Of a DNA stretch of 7,301 bases, positions 1 to 7,235 are shown piece after piece. Under the pieces are notes generated by a model. It did not search any database, was not told the origin of the DNA, and saw nothing but the letters and a program-made list of their open reading frames with translations. The stretch's first letter is position 1, and each line of letters begins with the position of its first letter. A program made the translations under genes and the position numbers. Origin of the DNA: Chitinophagaceae bacterium (GTDB lineage Bacteria; Bacteroidota; Bacteroidia; Chitinophagales; Chitinophagaceae). Location of the stretch: assembly GCA_013205585.1 (NCBI GenBank), contig JABMML010000088.1, positions 1 through 7,301 on the forward strand, read 5' to 3'.

Positions 1-389
1 GCATTAAATACAAAGACTTCATTTTTATTGATGGCTTCGATGCGTAAATGAAAATAGGAGAAGTAAGGAGCAAATAAAAACAGAAATAAATATTTGAATA
101 AGGCAAAATAAAATAGGAGTAGGGTAAATGATAACCAGAAACTACCCATAGTTATAAAAAAGCCAATCAAATCGCTGCTTAAATTATCTACCCAAGATTT
201 TAATCCTGTTCTTAAAATGATCGACTCAATAAATAAACTGGAATATTGACTAAAATAGTTCATGCCTACTAAAAACAAATAAGCATAAATAATACCGGGT
301 ATGATCATCCACTTCCACAACTTATGTTGAAGAATAAACTGGTGTGCTGTAAAATAAGCACGAATAGCTAAAATGAGTTCTTTAAGCAA
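1..389 (-). CDS. EI24 / CysZ-like integral membrane protein, 3' end missing (cut by window edge)
   Basis: Translating the minus strand from 389 to the window edge gives 129 uninterrupted codons beginning (M)LKELILAIRAYFTAHQFI. It has a basic/aromatic patch (KLWKWMIIPGIIY, about residues 23-35) leading into a first membrane helix (about 28-46). A long hydrophobic stretch follows at about 74-112, ending in LFAPYFSYFHLRIEAI. That layout, with an LWKW..IPG entry and an (S/A)P.F.Y....EAI segment after the second hydrophobic block, is what I recognise from Bacteroidota EI24-domain proteins, the family containing the CysZ sulfate transporter. The substrate here cannot be inferred. No ATG is available: an in-frame TAA lies at 414-416, and the only conventional start codon between it and the conserved sequence is TTG at 389-387, 11 bp after the upp stop. 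The gene is probably co-transcribed with upp. The C-terminal half is outside the window. Family confidence is good from sequence pattern only; the start codon is an inference. Confidence 0.8.
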   Translation of the reverse strand, partial: MLKELILAIRAYFTAHQFILQHKLWKWMIIPGIIYAYLFLVGMNYFSQYSSLFIESIILRTGLKSWVDNLSSDLIGFFITMGSFWLSFTLLLFYFALFKYLFLFLFAPYFSYFHLRIEAINKNEVFVFN

Positions 390-400
390 TTTGAATGATT

Positions 401-1054
401 TTAGGATTGCATTTTAGTGCCGTAAGCAAGGTCGCCTGCATCGCCTAAGCCAGGAATAATATAGCTTTTATCGTTCAGGGTATCGTCAATATCTCCACAC
501 CAAATAGGAATTTCTTTTCCTAGTGCGGCTTGCACCTTTTCAATACCCTCTTTGCTAGCAATAGCAACTACAATATGTATTTCCTTGGGTTTGTATACTT
601 TAGTAAGGGCATCAATGGTTTGAATTAATGAAGCACCAGTGGCCAGCATGGGATCGGAAACAATAACAATACGATTATTTAAATCGGGGCAACTTAAGTA
701 TTCAATACTTATTTCAAAACTTCCGTTATCATGGTGTTTACGATAGGCCGATATAAAAGCATTATCGGCTTTATCAAAATAGTTCAACATGCCTTGGTGC
801 AAGGGTAGTCCGGCTCTTAATATCGTGGCTAGTACAGGTTGTTCTTCTAACACTTTTGATTCATGAATGCCCAATGGAGTTTTAGTAGCTTGTATTTTGG
901 AAGGCATTAGCTTACTCATTTCATAAGCGGCTACTTCACCAATTCTTTCCAGGTTTCTTCTAAAGCGCATTCTGTCATTTTGAACAGTGACATCTCTTAA
1001 TTCAGCAATCCAGTTGCTCATTAAACTATGTTTCTCGCTTAAATGATGTATCAT
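401..1054 (-). CDS. upp: Uracil phosphoribosyltransferase
   Basis: Cytosolic pyrimidine salvage enzyme: uracil + PRPP gives UMP + pyrophosphate (EC 2.4.2.9). The 217-residue product is close to the usual family length of about 208-217. Visible signatures are the LRAG segment (79-82), the PRPP-binding loop DPMLATGAS (134-142, preceded by the beta strand RIVIVS), and the C-terminal uracil-binding stretch PGLGDAGDLAYGTK (201-214), which closely follows the family pattern. The first residues (MIHHLSEKHSLMSNW) are variable. The ATG at 1054 is chosen because it gives the typical Bacteroidota N-terminus; an internal Met at residue 12 is an alternative. The gene lies 40 bp downstream of ade and 11 bp upstream of the EI24 gene. 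A TAGATTTG box and an A8 tract precede it, so it may have its own promoter as well as read-through from ade. Confidence 0.96.
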   Translation of the reverse strand: MIHHLSEKHSLMSNWIAELRDVTVQNDRMRFRRNLERIGEVAAYEMSKLMPSKIQATKTPLGIHESKVLEEQPVLATILRAGLPLHQGMLNYFDKADNAFISAYRKHHDNGSFEISIEYLSCPDLNNRIVIVSDPMLATGASLIQTIDALTKVYKPKEIHIVVAIASKEGIEKVQAALGKEIPIWCGDIDDTLNDKSYIIPGLGDAGDLAYGTKMQS

Positions 1055-1062
1055 GTCTTCTA

Positions 1063-1078
1063 TTTTTTTTCAAATCTA
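1063..1078 (-). promoter_or_regulatory. Candidate Bacteroidota -7 promoter box and A8 start region for upp
   Basis: On the minus strand TAGATTTG (1078-1071) matches the Bacteroidota sigma-ABfr -7 consensus TAnnTTTG exactly. It is followed at once by eight A residues (1070-1063), then TAGAAGAC and the upp ATG. With a start point a few bases past the box, transcription would begin inside the A tract, leaving a leader of only about 10-15 nt. A TTTG-like -33 element is not clear: the expected position is ATTATTTT over the ade stop codon. In an AT-rich genome such a box can arise by chance, so this is a candidate only. Confidence 0.35.
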
Positions 1079-1094
1079 AGTTTCTTTTCCTATT

Positions 1095-2738
1095 TTAAAA
1101 TAATTTAAAGCTATCTCCATCAAAAAGACCTTTATCACTCAATTTAAGATGTGGAATAACTAGTAAAGCCATGAAACTGAGCGTCATAAATGGGGAGCCA
1201 AGTTTAGAACCTAAGCTTTTGGCCATGAGGTCAATAGCAGTATAGTTGGCCGCTACTTTATAGGGATCTTCCAAGCTCATAAGTCCTGCTACAGGAAGTC
1301 CCATGACCTTGGTGGCCTTATCATTCACGCAACTAATACCGCCTTGTTCTTGAATAACTAAATTAATAGCGCGCACTATATCGGCATCAGATACGCCCAC
1401 GGCTATTATATTATGACTATCGTGTGCTACTGTAGAGGCAATAGCGCCATTTTTAAAACCAAAGTTTTTGATAAAAGCTATTTTGGGAGGAGCTGCATAG
1501 TATCTATTGTATACTACCATTTTTAAGTTGTCCGATTCGGTATTGGAAACAATTTTATCTGCTGCTAATTTAGGGCTTAACCATAATTTATTAGTGATAA
1601 GTTGTCCATCGTTAGCTTCAATGACTGCGATCTTGCCATTTTCTTGGGGGTATTCATTTAAACTAATTTGAATATCTTTTTCTTGAATAGTAGCCGCATC
1701 AAATTTATTAATGGCTTTCTCCTTTACTTCTTTAATAAATGATTTTCCATTCTCTGCAACTAACTCTCCTTTAATATAAGTTTGCTTTACTTTAAAAGAA
1801 ACAAGATCTTCCAGTACAATAAAATTAGCGGCATCACCCACTTGCATTTTTCCTGTAGGTAATTTATAATGATCCACTGGGTTAATGCAGGCAGCTCTTA
1901 AAACAAGCATGGGGTCAATGCCTTTTGCGACAGCACGTGCACATAAACTATTTATATGCCCTTCCAATAAACTATCGGGATGTTTATCATCGCTGCAAAG
2001 CATAATCATAGAAGGATGGTCTTCAATTAATTCATACAGGGCTTCAAAATTTTTAGCAGCACTACCTTCTCTAATTAAAATTTTCATCCCATGCTGAAGT
2101 TTATCTAAGGCCTCTTCAATGGTAAAACATTCATGATCGGTGCTAATACCAGCTTCAATATATTTTTTGGCATCTTCGCCTCTTAGTCCTGGCGCATGTC
2201 CATCTACTGGTTTACCTAACTTATGTGCAGCAGTAATTTTTTTCATTATCTCTTCGTCTTTGAATAAGACACCAGGAAAATTCATCATCTCACTTAAATA
2301 ATAAATATCGGGGTTAGCTAATAATGCAGCAACATCATTACTATCAATAGCAGCACCTGCTGTTTCAAAAATAGTGGCAGGCACACAGCTTGGTGCCCCA
2401 AAGAAAAAATGAAAAGGTACTTTTTTGCCATTGTCTATCATATACTGCACCCCCTGCATACCGCATACATTGGCAATCTCATGAGGGTCGCTAATAGTGC
2501 CAATGGTTCCATGGGTAACGGCTAATCGAGCAAAGGAACTAGGTATGAGCATACTGCTTTCGATATGCACATGGGCGTCTATAAAGCCAGGTAATAAATA
2601 ATGTAAAGGGGCATCTATATTATATTCAATGGACTCAATAGATTTAATAATTCCATCTTGTACTATAATAGTAACTGGGTAGATATGCTTTTTAAGAATA
2701 TCTACATATTGACCTGAAATGGAAAAGGAATTGCCCAT
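1095..2738 (-). CDS. ade: Adenine deaminase (amidohydrolase superfamily)
   Basis: Purine salvage enzyme deaminating adenine to hypoxanthine plus ammonia (EC 3.5.4.2), cytosolic and metal-dependent. The 547-residue length is normal for the prokaryotic Ade family. Residues 1-50 form the small N-terminal beta region ending in [11 protein letters not shown]. The metallo-hydrolase motifs follow in the expected order: HVH at 56-58 in [21 protein letters not shown] (83-91), the Glu of [10 protein letters not shown] (150), DGHAPGL (179-185), STDHECF (199-205) and the catalytic-type CSDDKHPD (248-255). [12 protein letters not shown] stretch (301-311) closes the amidohydrolase part. The C-terminal adenine-deaminase domain carries [17 protein letters not shown] (438-454) and a QEQGG segment (463-467). 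No key motif is missing. The ATG at 2738 lies 15 bp after the upstream DUF5916 stop, with no Shine-Dalgarno but an A-rich leader (AAATTAAACGT) that is part of a stem-loop. The short gap suggests co-transcription with the DUF5916 gene, and upp follows 40 bp on. Confidence 0.96.
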   Translation of the reverse strand: MGNSFSISGQYVDILKKHIYPVTIIVQDGIIKSIESIEYNIDAPLHYLLPGFIDAHVHIESSMLIPSSFARLAVTHGTIGTISDPHEIANVCGMQGVQYMIDNGKKVPFHFFFGAPSCVPATIFETAGAAIDSNDVAALLANPDIYYLSEMMNFPGVLFKDEEIMKKITAAHKLGKPVDGHAPGLRGEDAKKYIEAGISTDHECFTIEEALDKLQHGMKILIREGSAAKNFEALYELIEDHPSMIMLCSDDKHPDSLLEGHINSLCARAVAKGIDPMLVLRAACINPVDHYKLPTGKMQVGDAANFIVLEDLVSFKVKQTYIKGELVAENGKSFIKEVKEKAINKFDAATIQEKDIQISLNEYPQENGKIAVIEANDGQLITNKLWLSPKLAADKIVSNTESDNLKMVVYNRYYAAPPKIAFIKNFGFKNGAIASTVAHDSHNIIAVGVSDADIVRAINLVIQEQGGISCVNDKATKVMGLPVAGLMSLEDPYKVAANYTAIDLMAKSLGSKLGSPFMTLSFMALLVIPHLKLSDKGLFDGDSFKLF

Positions 2739-2740
2739 AC

Positions 2741-2766
2741 GTTTAATTTGCTATCACAAATTAAAC
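2741..2766 (-). promoter_or_regulatory. Perfect stem-loop at the DUF5916-ade junction
   Basis: The minus-strand sequence has a 10-base arm GTTTAATTTG (2766-2757), a 6-base loop TGATAG (2756-2751) and an exact reverse-complement arm CAAATTAAAC (2750-2741), ending 2 bases before the ade ATG. The loop is two consecutive in-frame stop codons (TGA, TAG) of the upstream gene, and the upstream arm is its last codons. No T-run follows, so it does not look like a classical intrinsic terminator. It could mask the ade start unless a ribosome finishing the upstream gene melts it (translational coupling), or act as an RNA-processing site. The stem is AU-rich and therefore only moderately stable. The structure is seen directly; its function is inferred. 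Confidence 0.5.
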
Positions 2767-5012
2767 CAATAACTGAACTTAAAGATAAGCGCCCTGTTTT
2801 TATTTTTAAATAGAGGGTCGGTAAAGTAGTTGTCGGTATATACCAAGAATAAGTCGCTCATAGGTTTGAACCTATATTGTAAGCGGCTATTGATATTGAA
2901 GTTATTGCCTTGGGTATTGTATTGTACGAAAGTGGTCCAGAATAATTTTGTACTAAAATTCCACTCCACCCTAGGTTGTATTAAGACTAAATTAGTACTA
3001 CCATAAGGGTTTGGAAATACGATATTATTAAATTGTGCGCTTAATAATAGATTAAAATGGGGCTGATTTCTGTAACTGATACCCATCGAAATTCCTTTTA
3101 CTTGCCCATTGTAAAACTGACCTATATTTAACTTGCTTTGTATTCCAAATAATTTTCTCGAATCAGATCTGTAGTCTATTTGAATTTGATTAAAGACATA
3201 ATTTCCAGCTGGTAAAGGCACTCCATCTGTAAATGAAATGGGATATATTAAGTTGACAATTGTATTTGTAAGATCAAGACCTAAATTAGAAGTTTTTTTA
3301 AATTGAAAATCTGTTTCTAATTTAGTTTCAGATTGATTAATGGAATTATCAGGATACAGGGTGGCAAAATTTACAATCTTCAATTCCATTTTACCAATGG
3401 ATCCATTTACGGGGAATGCTCTATAACCTAGTGAATTGTATAAGTTTTTAAAACCAATTCGAATGCTCGTATCCCTAATGGCATCATAATTATCAATACC
3501 TTGCACAAATCCCAAATCGGTGTAATAATTTTTTCCAAGGCTTCCAATAAGGCTAATATAAGACCAGTGTTTTCCATTTGTCATAAAGCCTGTGCTCGCA
3601 TACATATCATCATCGTTCATGGTTGCCTTAAAAGACTTATGAATGTCGGTCCAGGTTCTAAATGTTCCTGTTGTGTTTGAATATTCAAAACTAAGCCCCG
3701 CATTACGACCATATCTATCTAATGGATTTTTCTTTGCCTCATCCTCTGAAATAAAATTCTCTCTATTTAAAAAATAAGTTTTTATATTGGAACGCTTCAG
3801 TACACTTTTTTGTAAAGTAAATGCAGAAAAATTTTCTGCAGCATAATTTCCTTGCTTGCCTGTTTGCATATTCATCATACCAATACGCGTAGAGCGGTTT
3901 AAATTTCCAGACATTCTCGCTCCAAATAAAATGGGAATTTTATTACCGTCTTTATCAAGTCCAATGGTTCTAGAATAAAAGGGTCTTATAGAGGGCATAC
4001 CGAAATCGGAAAATAAGTCTGAGTTTTCTAAAAAAAATGCCCTTCTTTCTGGAAGAAAAATATTGAACCTTGTAAGGTTGGTTACTTGTTGGTCTACTTC
4101 TACTTGAGAAAAATCGGGATTGACGGTAACGTCTAAATTCAATGAAGCATTCAAAGCTACTTTTGCATCAAAACCACCGGTAGCATTGGTGTTCAGAGAC
4201 TTTCCATTTTCTTGATCTTCTGTGCTAGTACCAGAAATAAAGGGTAGAAAAATAATATTATTTTTTGAACTAGGTGTGGCTGCAGGCCAATTTAATAAAC
4301 CCATATAGCCAAAGTCAAAGGATTTAAATATAGGGGGTACCCTAGTGAAGTTGCTATATTCATTATTTTTCGCATCGCCCCTTAAAAAATTAATACCCCA
4401 TTGTAATTGTTTAGGATCGTATCTGATAGATTTTAAAGGAATCATTATCTCAGCAATCCAATAGGTTCCAAAATCCCTGGTGGCAGAAAACCATTTGGTA
4501 TCCCAGCTCCAACTAGGCCTTTCTTGAAAAGCTAAACTTAATTGATCTTCGGATTGAACATTTAAAGCGCTTAAAAAAAAGTAAAACCCATTGGTTTTTT
4601 TATTCAAAGGGTCCAACATAATACCTATTCCATCATTGCCTTCATTGCCAATATCTCTTTTTAAACTTCTTGAGATAGCTGCTCCACTATCATAGACTTT
4701 AAATCCAAAATAAATATTATCATTATCGTAAGTAAATCTTACTTCGGTTTGGCGTTTAGCCTCTCCAATATCATTGGGAAATTTTTTCACAAAATTTTTG
4801 GCTACATCAGTAGTGGCCCATACCGGCTCGTTTAATATACCATCTATTTTTATTTTATCCGTGGTGGGTTGTATATATAATTGAAAGCCTTTTTGAAATT
4901 CAGAAATGTTTTGAGCATCTATGAAATAGCTAGAAAATAGCAGGCTTAAAAGCAAGCAAGCTTTTTTATAAGCCGTTTTAAAAAAGGGTAGGTGCTGGTA
5001 TCGATATTTCAT
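2754..5012 (-). CDS. DUF5916 / carbohydrate-binding family 9-like predicted outer-membrane protein (complete copy)
   Basis: A 752-residue envelope protein of unknown biochemical role. A long basic n-region (MKYRYQHLPFFKTAYKK), a hydrophobic core (ACLLLSLLFSSYF) and a small-residue exit (IDA, then QN at about 34) make a Sec signal peptide. Residues of about 45-240 resemble the CBM9-like domain (IDGILNEPVWATT near 56-68, then KVYDSG, GFYFFLSALN and WIAEIMIPLKSIRY). The DUF5916 hallmark follows at 298-330: NPDFSQVEVD, then LTRF, then FLPERRAFFLEN. The remaining roughly 420 residues have the aromatic-alternating, Asn/Gly-rich pattern of an outer-membrane beta-barrel, ending in FKFSYWFNL. The ATG at 5012 is the only Met before the signal core. 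The copy upstream (5169-7235) is a clear paralogue, by eye about two thirds identical. The protein ends in FNL, two residues past the aromatic terminus seen in the paralogue. Barrel topology and location are predictions from pattern; the ligand is unknown. Confidence 0.88.
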   Translation of the reverse strand: MKYRYQHLPFFKTAYKKACLLLSLLFSSYFIDAQNISEFQKGFQLYIQPTTDKIKIDGILNEPVWATTDVAKNFVKKFPNDIGEAKRQTEVRFTYDNDNIYFGFKVYDSGAAISRSLKRDIGNEGNDGIGIMLDPLNKKTNGFYFFLSALNVQSEDQLSLAFQERPSWSWDTKWFSATRDFGTYWIAEIMIPLKSIRYDPKQLQWGINFLRGDAKNNEYSNFTRVPPIFKSFDFGYMGLLNWPAATPSSKNNIIFLPFISGTSTEDQENGKSLNTNATGGFDAKVALNASLNLDVTVNPDFSQVEVDQQVTNLTRFNIFLPERRAFFLENSDLFSDFGMPSIRPFYSRTIGLDKDGNKIPILFGARMSGNLNRSTRIGMMNMQTGKQGNYAAENFSAFTLQKSVLKRSNIKTYFLNRENFISEDEAKKNPLDRYGRNAGLSFEYSNTTGTFRTWTDIHKSFKATMNDDDMYASTGFMTNGKHWSYISLIGSLGKNYYTDLGFVQGIDNYDAIRDTSIRIGFKNLYNSLGYRAFPVNGSIGKMELKIVNFATLYPDNSINQSETKLETDFQFKKTSNLGLDLTNTIVNLIYPISFTDGVPLPAGNYVFNQIQIDYRSDSRKLFGIQSKLNIGQFYNGQVKGISMGISYRNQPHFNLLLSAQFNNIVFPNPYGSTNLVLIQPRVEWNFSTKLFWTTFVQYNTQGNNFNINSRLQYRFKPMSDLFLVYTDNYFTDPLFKNKNRALIFKFSYWFNL

Positions 5013-5168
5013 TATTGCGCAAATATCCTCTATGTAATTAAAACAGCCTTAATTAGTTGGAATTTTTTCTGAAAAAATGTATAAGCGGTTACTAATGAGG
5101 CTAATAACTAGGACCCCATAGTTGTTTTGAGGCGAAAGCCAGGCTTCTTAAGCATTTACCACTATACA
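5013..5168 (-). other. Gap between the tandem DUF5916 genes; no gene, weak signals only
   Basis: This 156 bp gap is the longest non-coding stretch in the window. I see no convincing ORF, RNA gene or hairpin-plus-T-run terminator for the upstream gene. It holds an AT palindrome at 5062-5078 (ATTTTTTC, T, GAAAAAAT) and a one-mismatch version of the Bacteroidota -7 box on the minus strand (TACATTTT, 5081-5074). That box would give the downstream gene a leader of somewhat over 50 nt. A second near-match, GATATTTG (5027-5020), is too close to the ATG to serve as a promoter. The gap is long enough to hold a separate promoter for the second DUF5916 gene, but none is well supported. Confidence 0.3.
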
Positions 5169-7235
5169 TTAAAACCAATAACTGATCTTAAAGACAACTG
5201 CTCTATTCTTACTTTGAAATAAAGGGTCTGTAAAATAATTATCTGTATACACTAAAAAGAAGTCACTCATTGGCTTATAGCGGTATTGTAATCTACTATT
5301 GATATTGAAATTATTACTCTGTGTATTGTATTGAATAAAAGTGGTCCAAAATAGTTGGGTACTAAAATTGTATTCAATTCTTGGTGCAATTAAGACCAAT
5401 CTAGTACTGCCATATTTTCCAGGCAACTGAATTTGATTTAGTTGGGCATTTAATCGTAAACTCAAATTTGGCTGATTTCTCCAATTGATACCTGCTCTAA
5501 TACTTTGCACTGTCCCATTATAAAATTGTCCAAAATTAAAATCTGTACTCCACCCAAACAGTTTTCTAGCATCTGAATTATAGCCTATTCCAAATTGTGC
5601 ATATTGATATTGAGCAGCTGGTAACGGATCGCCATCTGTAAAACTTGTAGCGAAAAGAAGGTTAGTGACGTTATTATTTAGTTCTAATTCTACACTTGAA
5701 GAATTTTTAAAATTAGCCTGTATCTCAGCACTACTTTCCCATTCGTTAAAACTATTATCGGGATTAAAAATAATAGAATTTTCTGCACGGGCTTCAATTC
5801 TTCCTAGCTTTCCTTTCGCTGGCATTAATGTATAACTGATTTCAGAATAAATATGTTTGAAGCCAATACGGATACTTGTATCTCTTTGGGCGTCGTAATT
5901 GCTTATTCTTTGAACGAAGCCCATATCAGTATAGTAGTTCTTTCCAACATTTGCAATATCAAGCACAAAACCAAAATTTCTTCCATTGTAACTTAATCCA
6001 GCTTCTGCATAATTATTTAAGTCTTTGATTGTAGGTTTCATGGATTGATTGTAATTGGCCCAATAACTAAAACTTCCAGCTGGATTGGAATATTCAAATG
6101 TAAGCCCAGCATTTCGTCCATATTTATCCAGTGGATTCTTTTTTTCTTCCTCCACTGAAATGAAGTTTTCACGATTTAAAAAATAACCTTTTATCAAGGA
6201 TCGTTTTAAAACTCTTTTTTGCCATGTAAAAGCAGAAAAATTTTCTGGAGCATAATCGCCTTTTCTGCCTGTTTGCATATTCATAACACCAATTCTTACA
6301 TCAGGTGATAAATTACCAGAAAGTCTTGCGCCAAATAGGATAGGAATTTTATTACCTTCTTTATCTAAGCCAATGGTTCTAGAATAAAATGGCCGAATGG
6401 GAGGGATGCCGAATCCAGCAAATAGATCTGCATTTTCTAAAAAAAAGGCCCTTCTCTCTGGCAAGAAAATACTAAACCTGGTTAAGTTGGTCACTTGGTT
6501 ATCTACTTCCACTTGGGAGAAGTCTGGATTGATTGTTAAATCTAAATTTAAAGAAGAGGTCAATCCAATTTTAGCATCAAAACCACCATTACCAGTTGTT
6601 TCGGTCTGGCTGTTTGATTTATCTTCGCTGATGCCACCTGTTAAATAAGGCAGTAAAATCACATTATTGGAACTAGCTGGTGGATTGGTTGGCCATTTCA
6701 TCAATCCTGTGTAACCAAGGTCGTAAGATTTAAAATTTGGACCCATTCTTGTCCATGTACTATACTCGAAATTTTTTGCATCAATACGAACAAAGTTGAC
6801 CCCCCAATTTTTATTTTCTGAATTATAACGAATAAACTTCAGAGGAATCGCAATTTCAGCAATCCAGTAATTACCATAATCTTTAGTCATAGAAAACCAC
6901 TTAGTATCCCAGCTGTAACTAAGTCCATCTTCACTATCCCCTGTCAACTGACCTTCTGATTGCACATTCAATGCACTTAAAACAAAATAAAATCCGTTTG
7001 TCTTTTGATTCAAGGGGTCTAAAACAATGGCAACTCCATCGTTTCCATCGTGTCCAATATCTCTTTTTAAACTTTTGATAATGGCAGTACCACTGTCATA
7101 TACTTTGAAGGCAAAATATAAATTTTTATCATCGAATAAATATTTTACCTCAGTTTGTTTTTTTGCCGCTCCAATATCATTAGGAAATTTTTTATAAAAT
7201 TGACTAACTGCTTCTACTGTATTCCATGCATGCAT
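5169..7235 (-). CDS. DUF5916 / carbohydrate-binding family 9-like predicted outer-membrane protein, 5'-truncated
   Basis: 688 codons of an envelope protein of unknown function, paralogous to the downstream copy along its full length. The CBM9-like part is present from AWNTVEAV onward, followed by KVYDSG (43-48), GFYFVLSALN and WIAEIAIPLKFIRY. The DUF5916 hallmark NPDFSQVEVD, LTRF, FLPERRAFFLEN lies at 236-268. The rest is beta-barrel-like sequence ending in FKISYWF, an aromatic terminus typical of outer-membrane barrels. The apparent ATG at 7235 is not the real start. It lies at the centre of a fold-back palindrome, an in-frame stop created by the inverted copy lies just upstream (7254-7256), and alignment with the paralogue places its Trp4 at residue 65. 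About 61 residues, including the signal peptide and the start of the binding domain, are therefore missing. The stop is TAA directly after Phe. The reading frame is otherwise intact, so this is a gene cut by the contig end rather than a pseudogene. Confidence 0.88.
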   Translation of the reverse strand: MHAWNTVEAVSQFYKKFPNDIGAAKKQTEVKYLFDDKNLYFAFKVYDSGTAIIKSLKRDIGHDGNDGVAIVLDPLNQKTNGFYFVLSALNVQSEGQLTGDSEDGLSYSWDTKWFSMTKDYGNYWIAEIAIPLKFIRYNSENKNWGVNFVRIDAKNFEYSTWTRMGPNFKSYDLGYTGLMKWPTNPPASSNNVILLPYLTGGISEDKSNSQTETTGNGGFDAKIGLTSSLNLDLTINPDFSQVEVDNQVTNLTRFSIFLPERRAFFLENADLFAGFGIPPIRPFYSRTIGLDKEGNKIPILFGARLSGNLSPDVRIGVMNMQTGRKGDYAPENFSAFTWQKRVLKRSLIKGYFLNRENFISVEEEKKNPLDKYGRNAGLTFEYSNPAGSFSYWANYNQSMKPTIKDLNNYAEAGLSYNGRNFGFVLDIANVGKNYYTDMGFVQRISNYDAQRDTSIRIGFKHIYSEISYTLMPAKGKLGRIEARAENSIIFNPDNSFNEWESSAEIQANFKNSSSVELELNNNVTNLLFATSFTDGDPLPAAQYQYAQFGIGYNSDARKLFGWSTDFNFGQFYNGTVQSIRAGINWRNQPNLSLRLNAQLNQIQLPGKYGSTRLVLIAPRIEYNFSTQLFWTTFIQYNTQSNNFNINSRLQYRYKPMSDFFLVYTDNYFTDPLFQSKNRAVVFKISYWF

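Noticed and set aside
1885..2097. Plus-strand open frame of 70 codons
   Set aside because: It lies wholly inside ade, opposite its conserved CSDDKHPD region, and has no family resemblance. It is an antisense shadow.
5020..5027. GATATTTG as a -7 promoter box for the complete DUF5916 gene
   Set aside because: It has one mismatch to TAnnTTTG, and a start point downstream would leave almost no leader before the ATG at 5012. No -33 element is evident.
5101..5168. Terminator for the upstream DUF5916 gene
   Set aside because: Only short imperfect repeats are present (AAGCC/GGCTT with a one-base centre, AACTA/TAGTT with an 8-base loop), and none has a T-run on the transcribed strand.
6397..6648. 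Plus-strand open frame of 83 codons
   Set aside because: It is antisense to the most conserved DUF5916 segment (NPDFSQVEVD to FFLEN) and is explained by that gene's codon composition.
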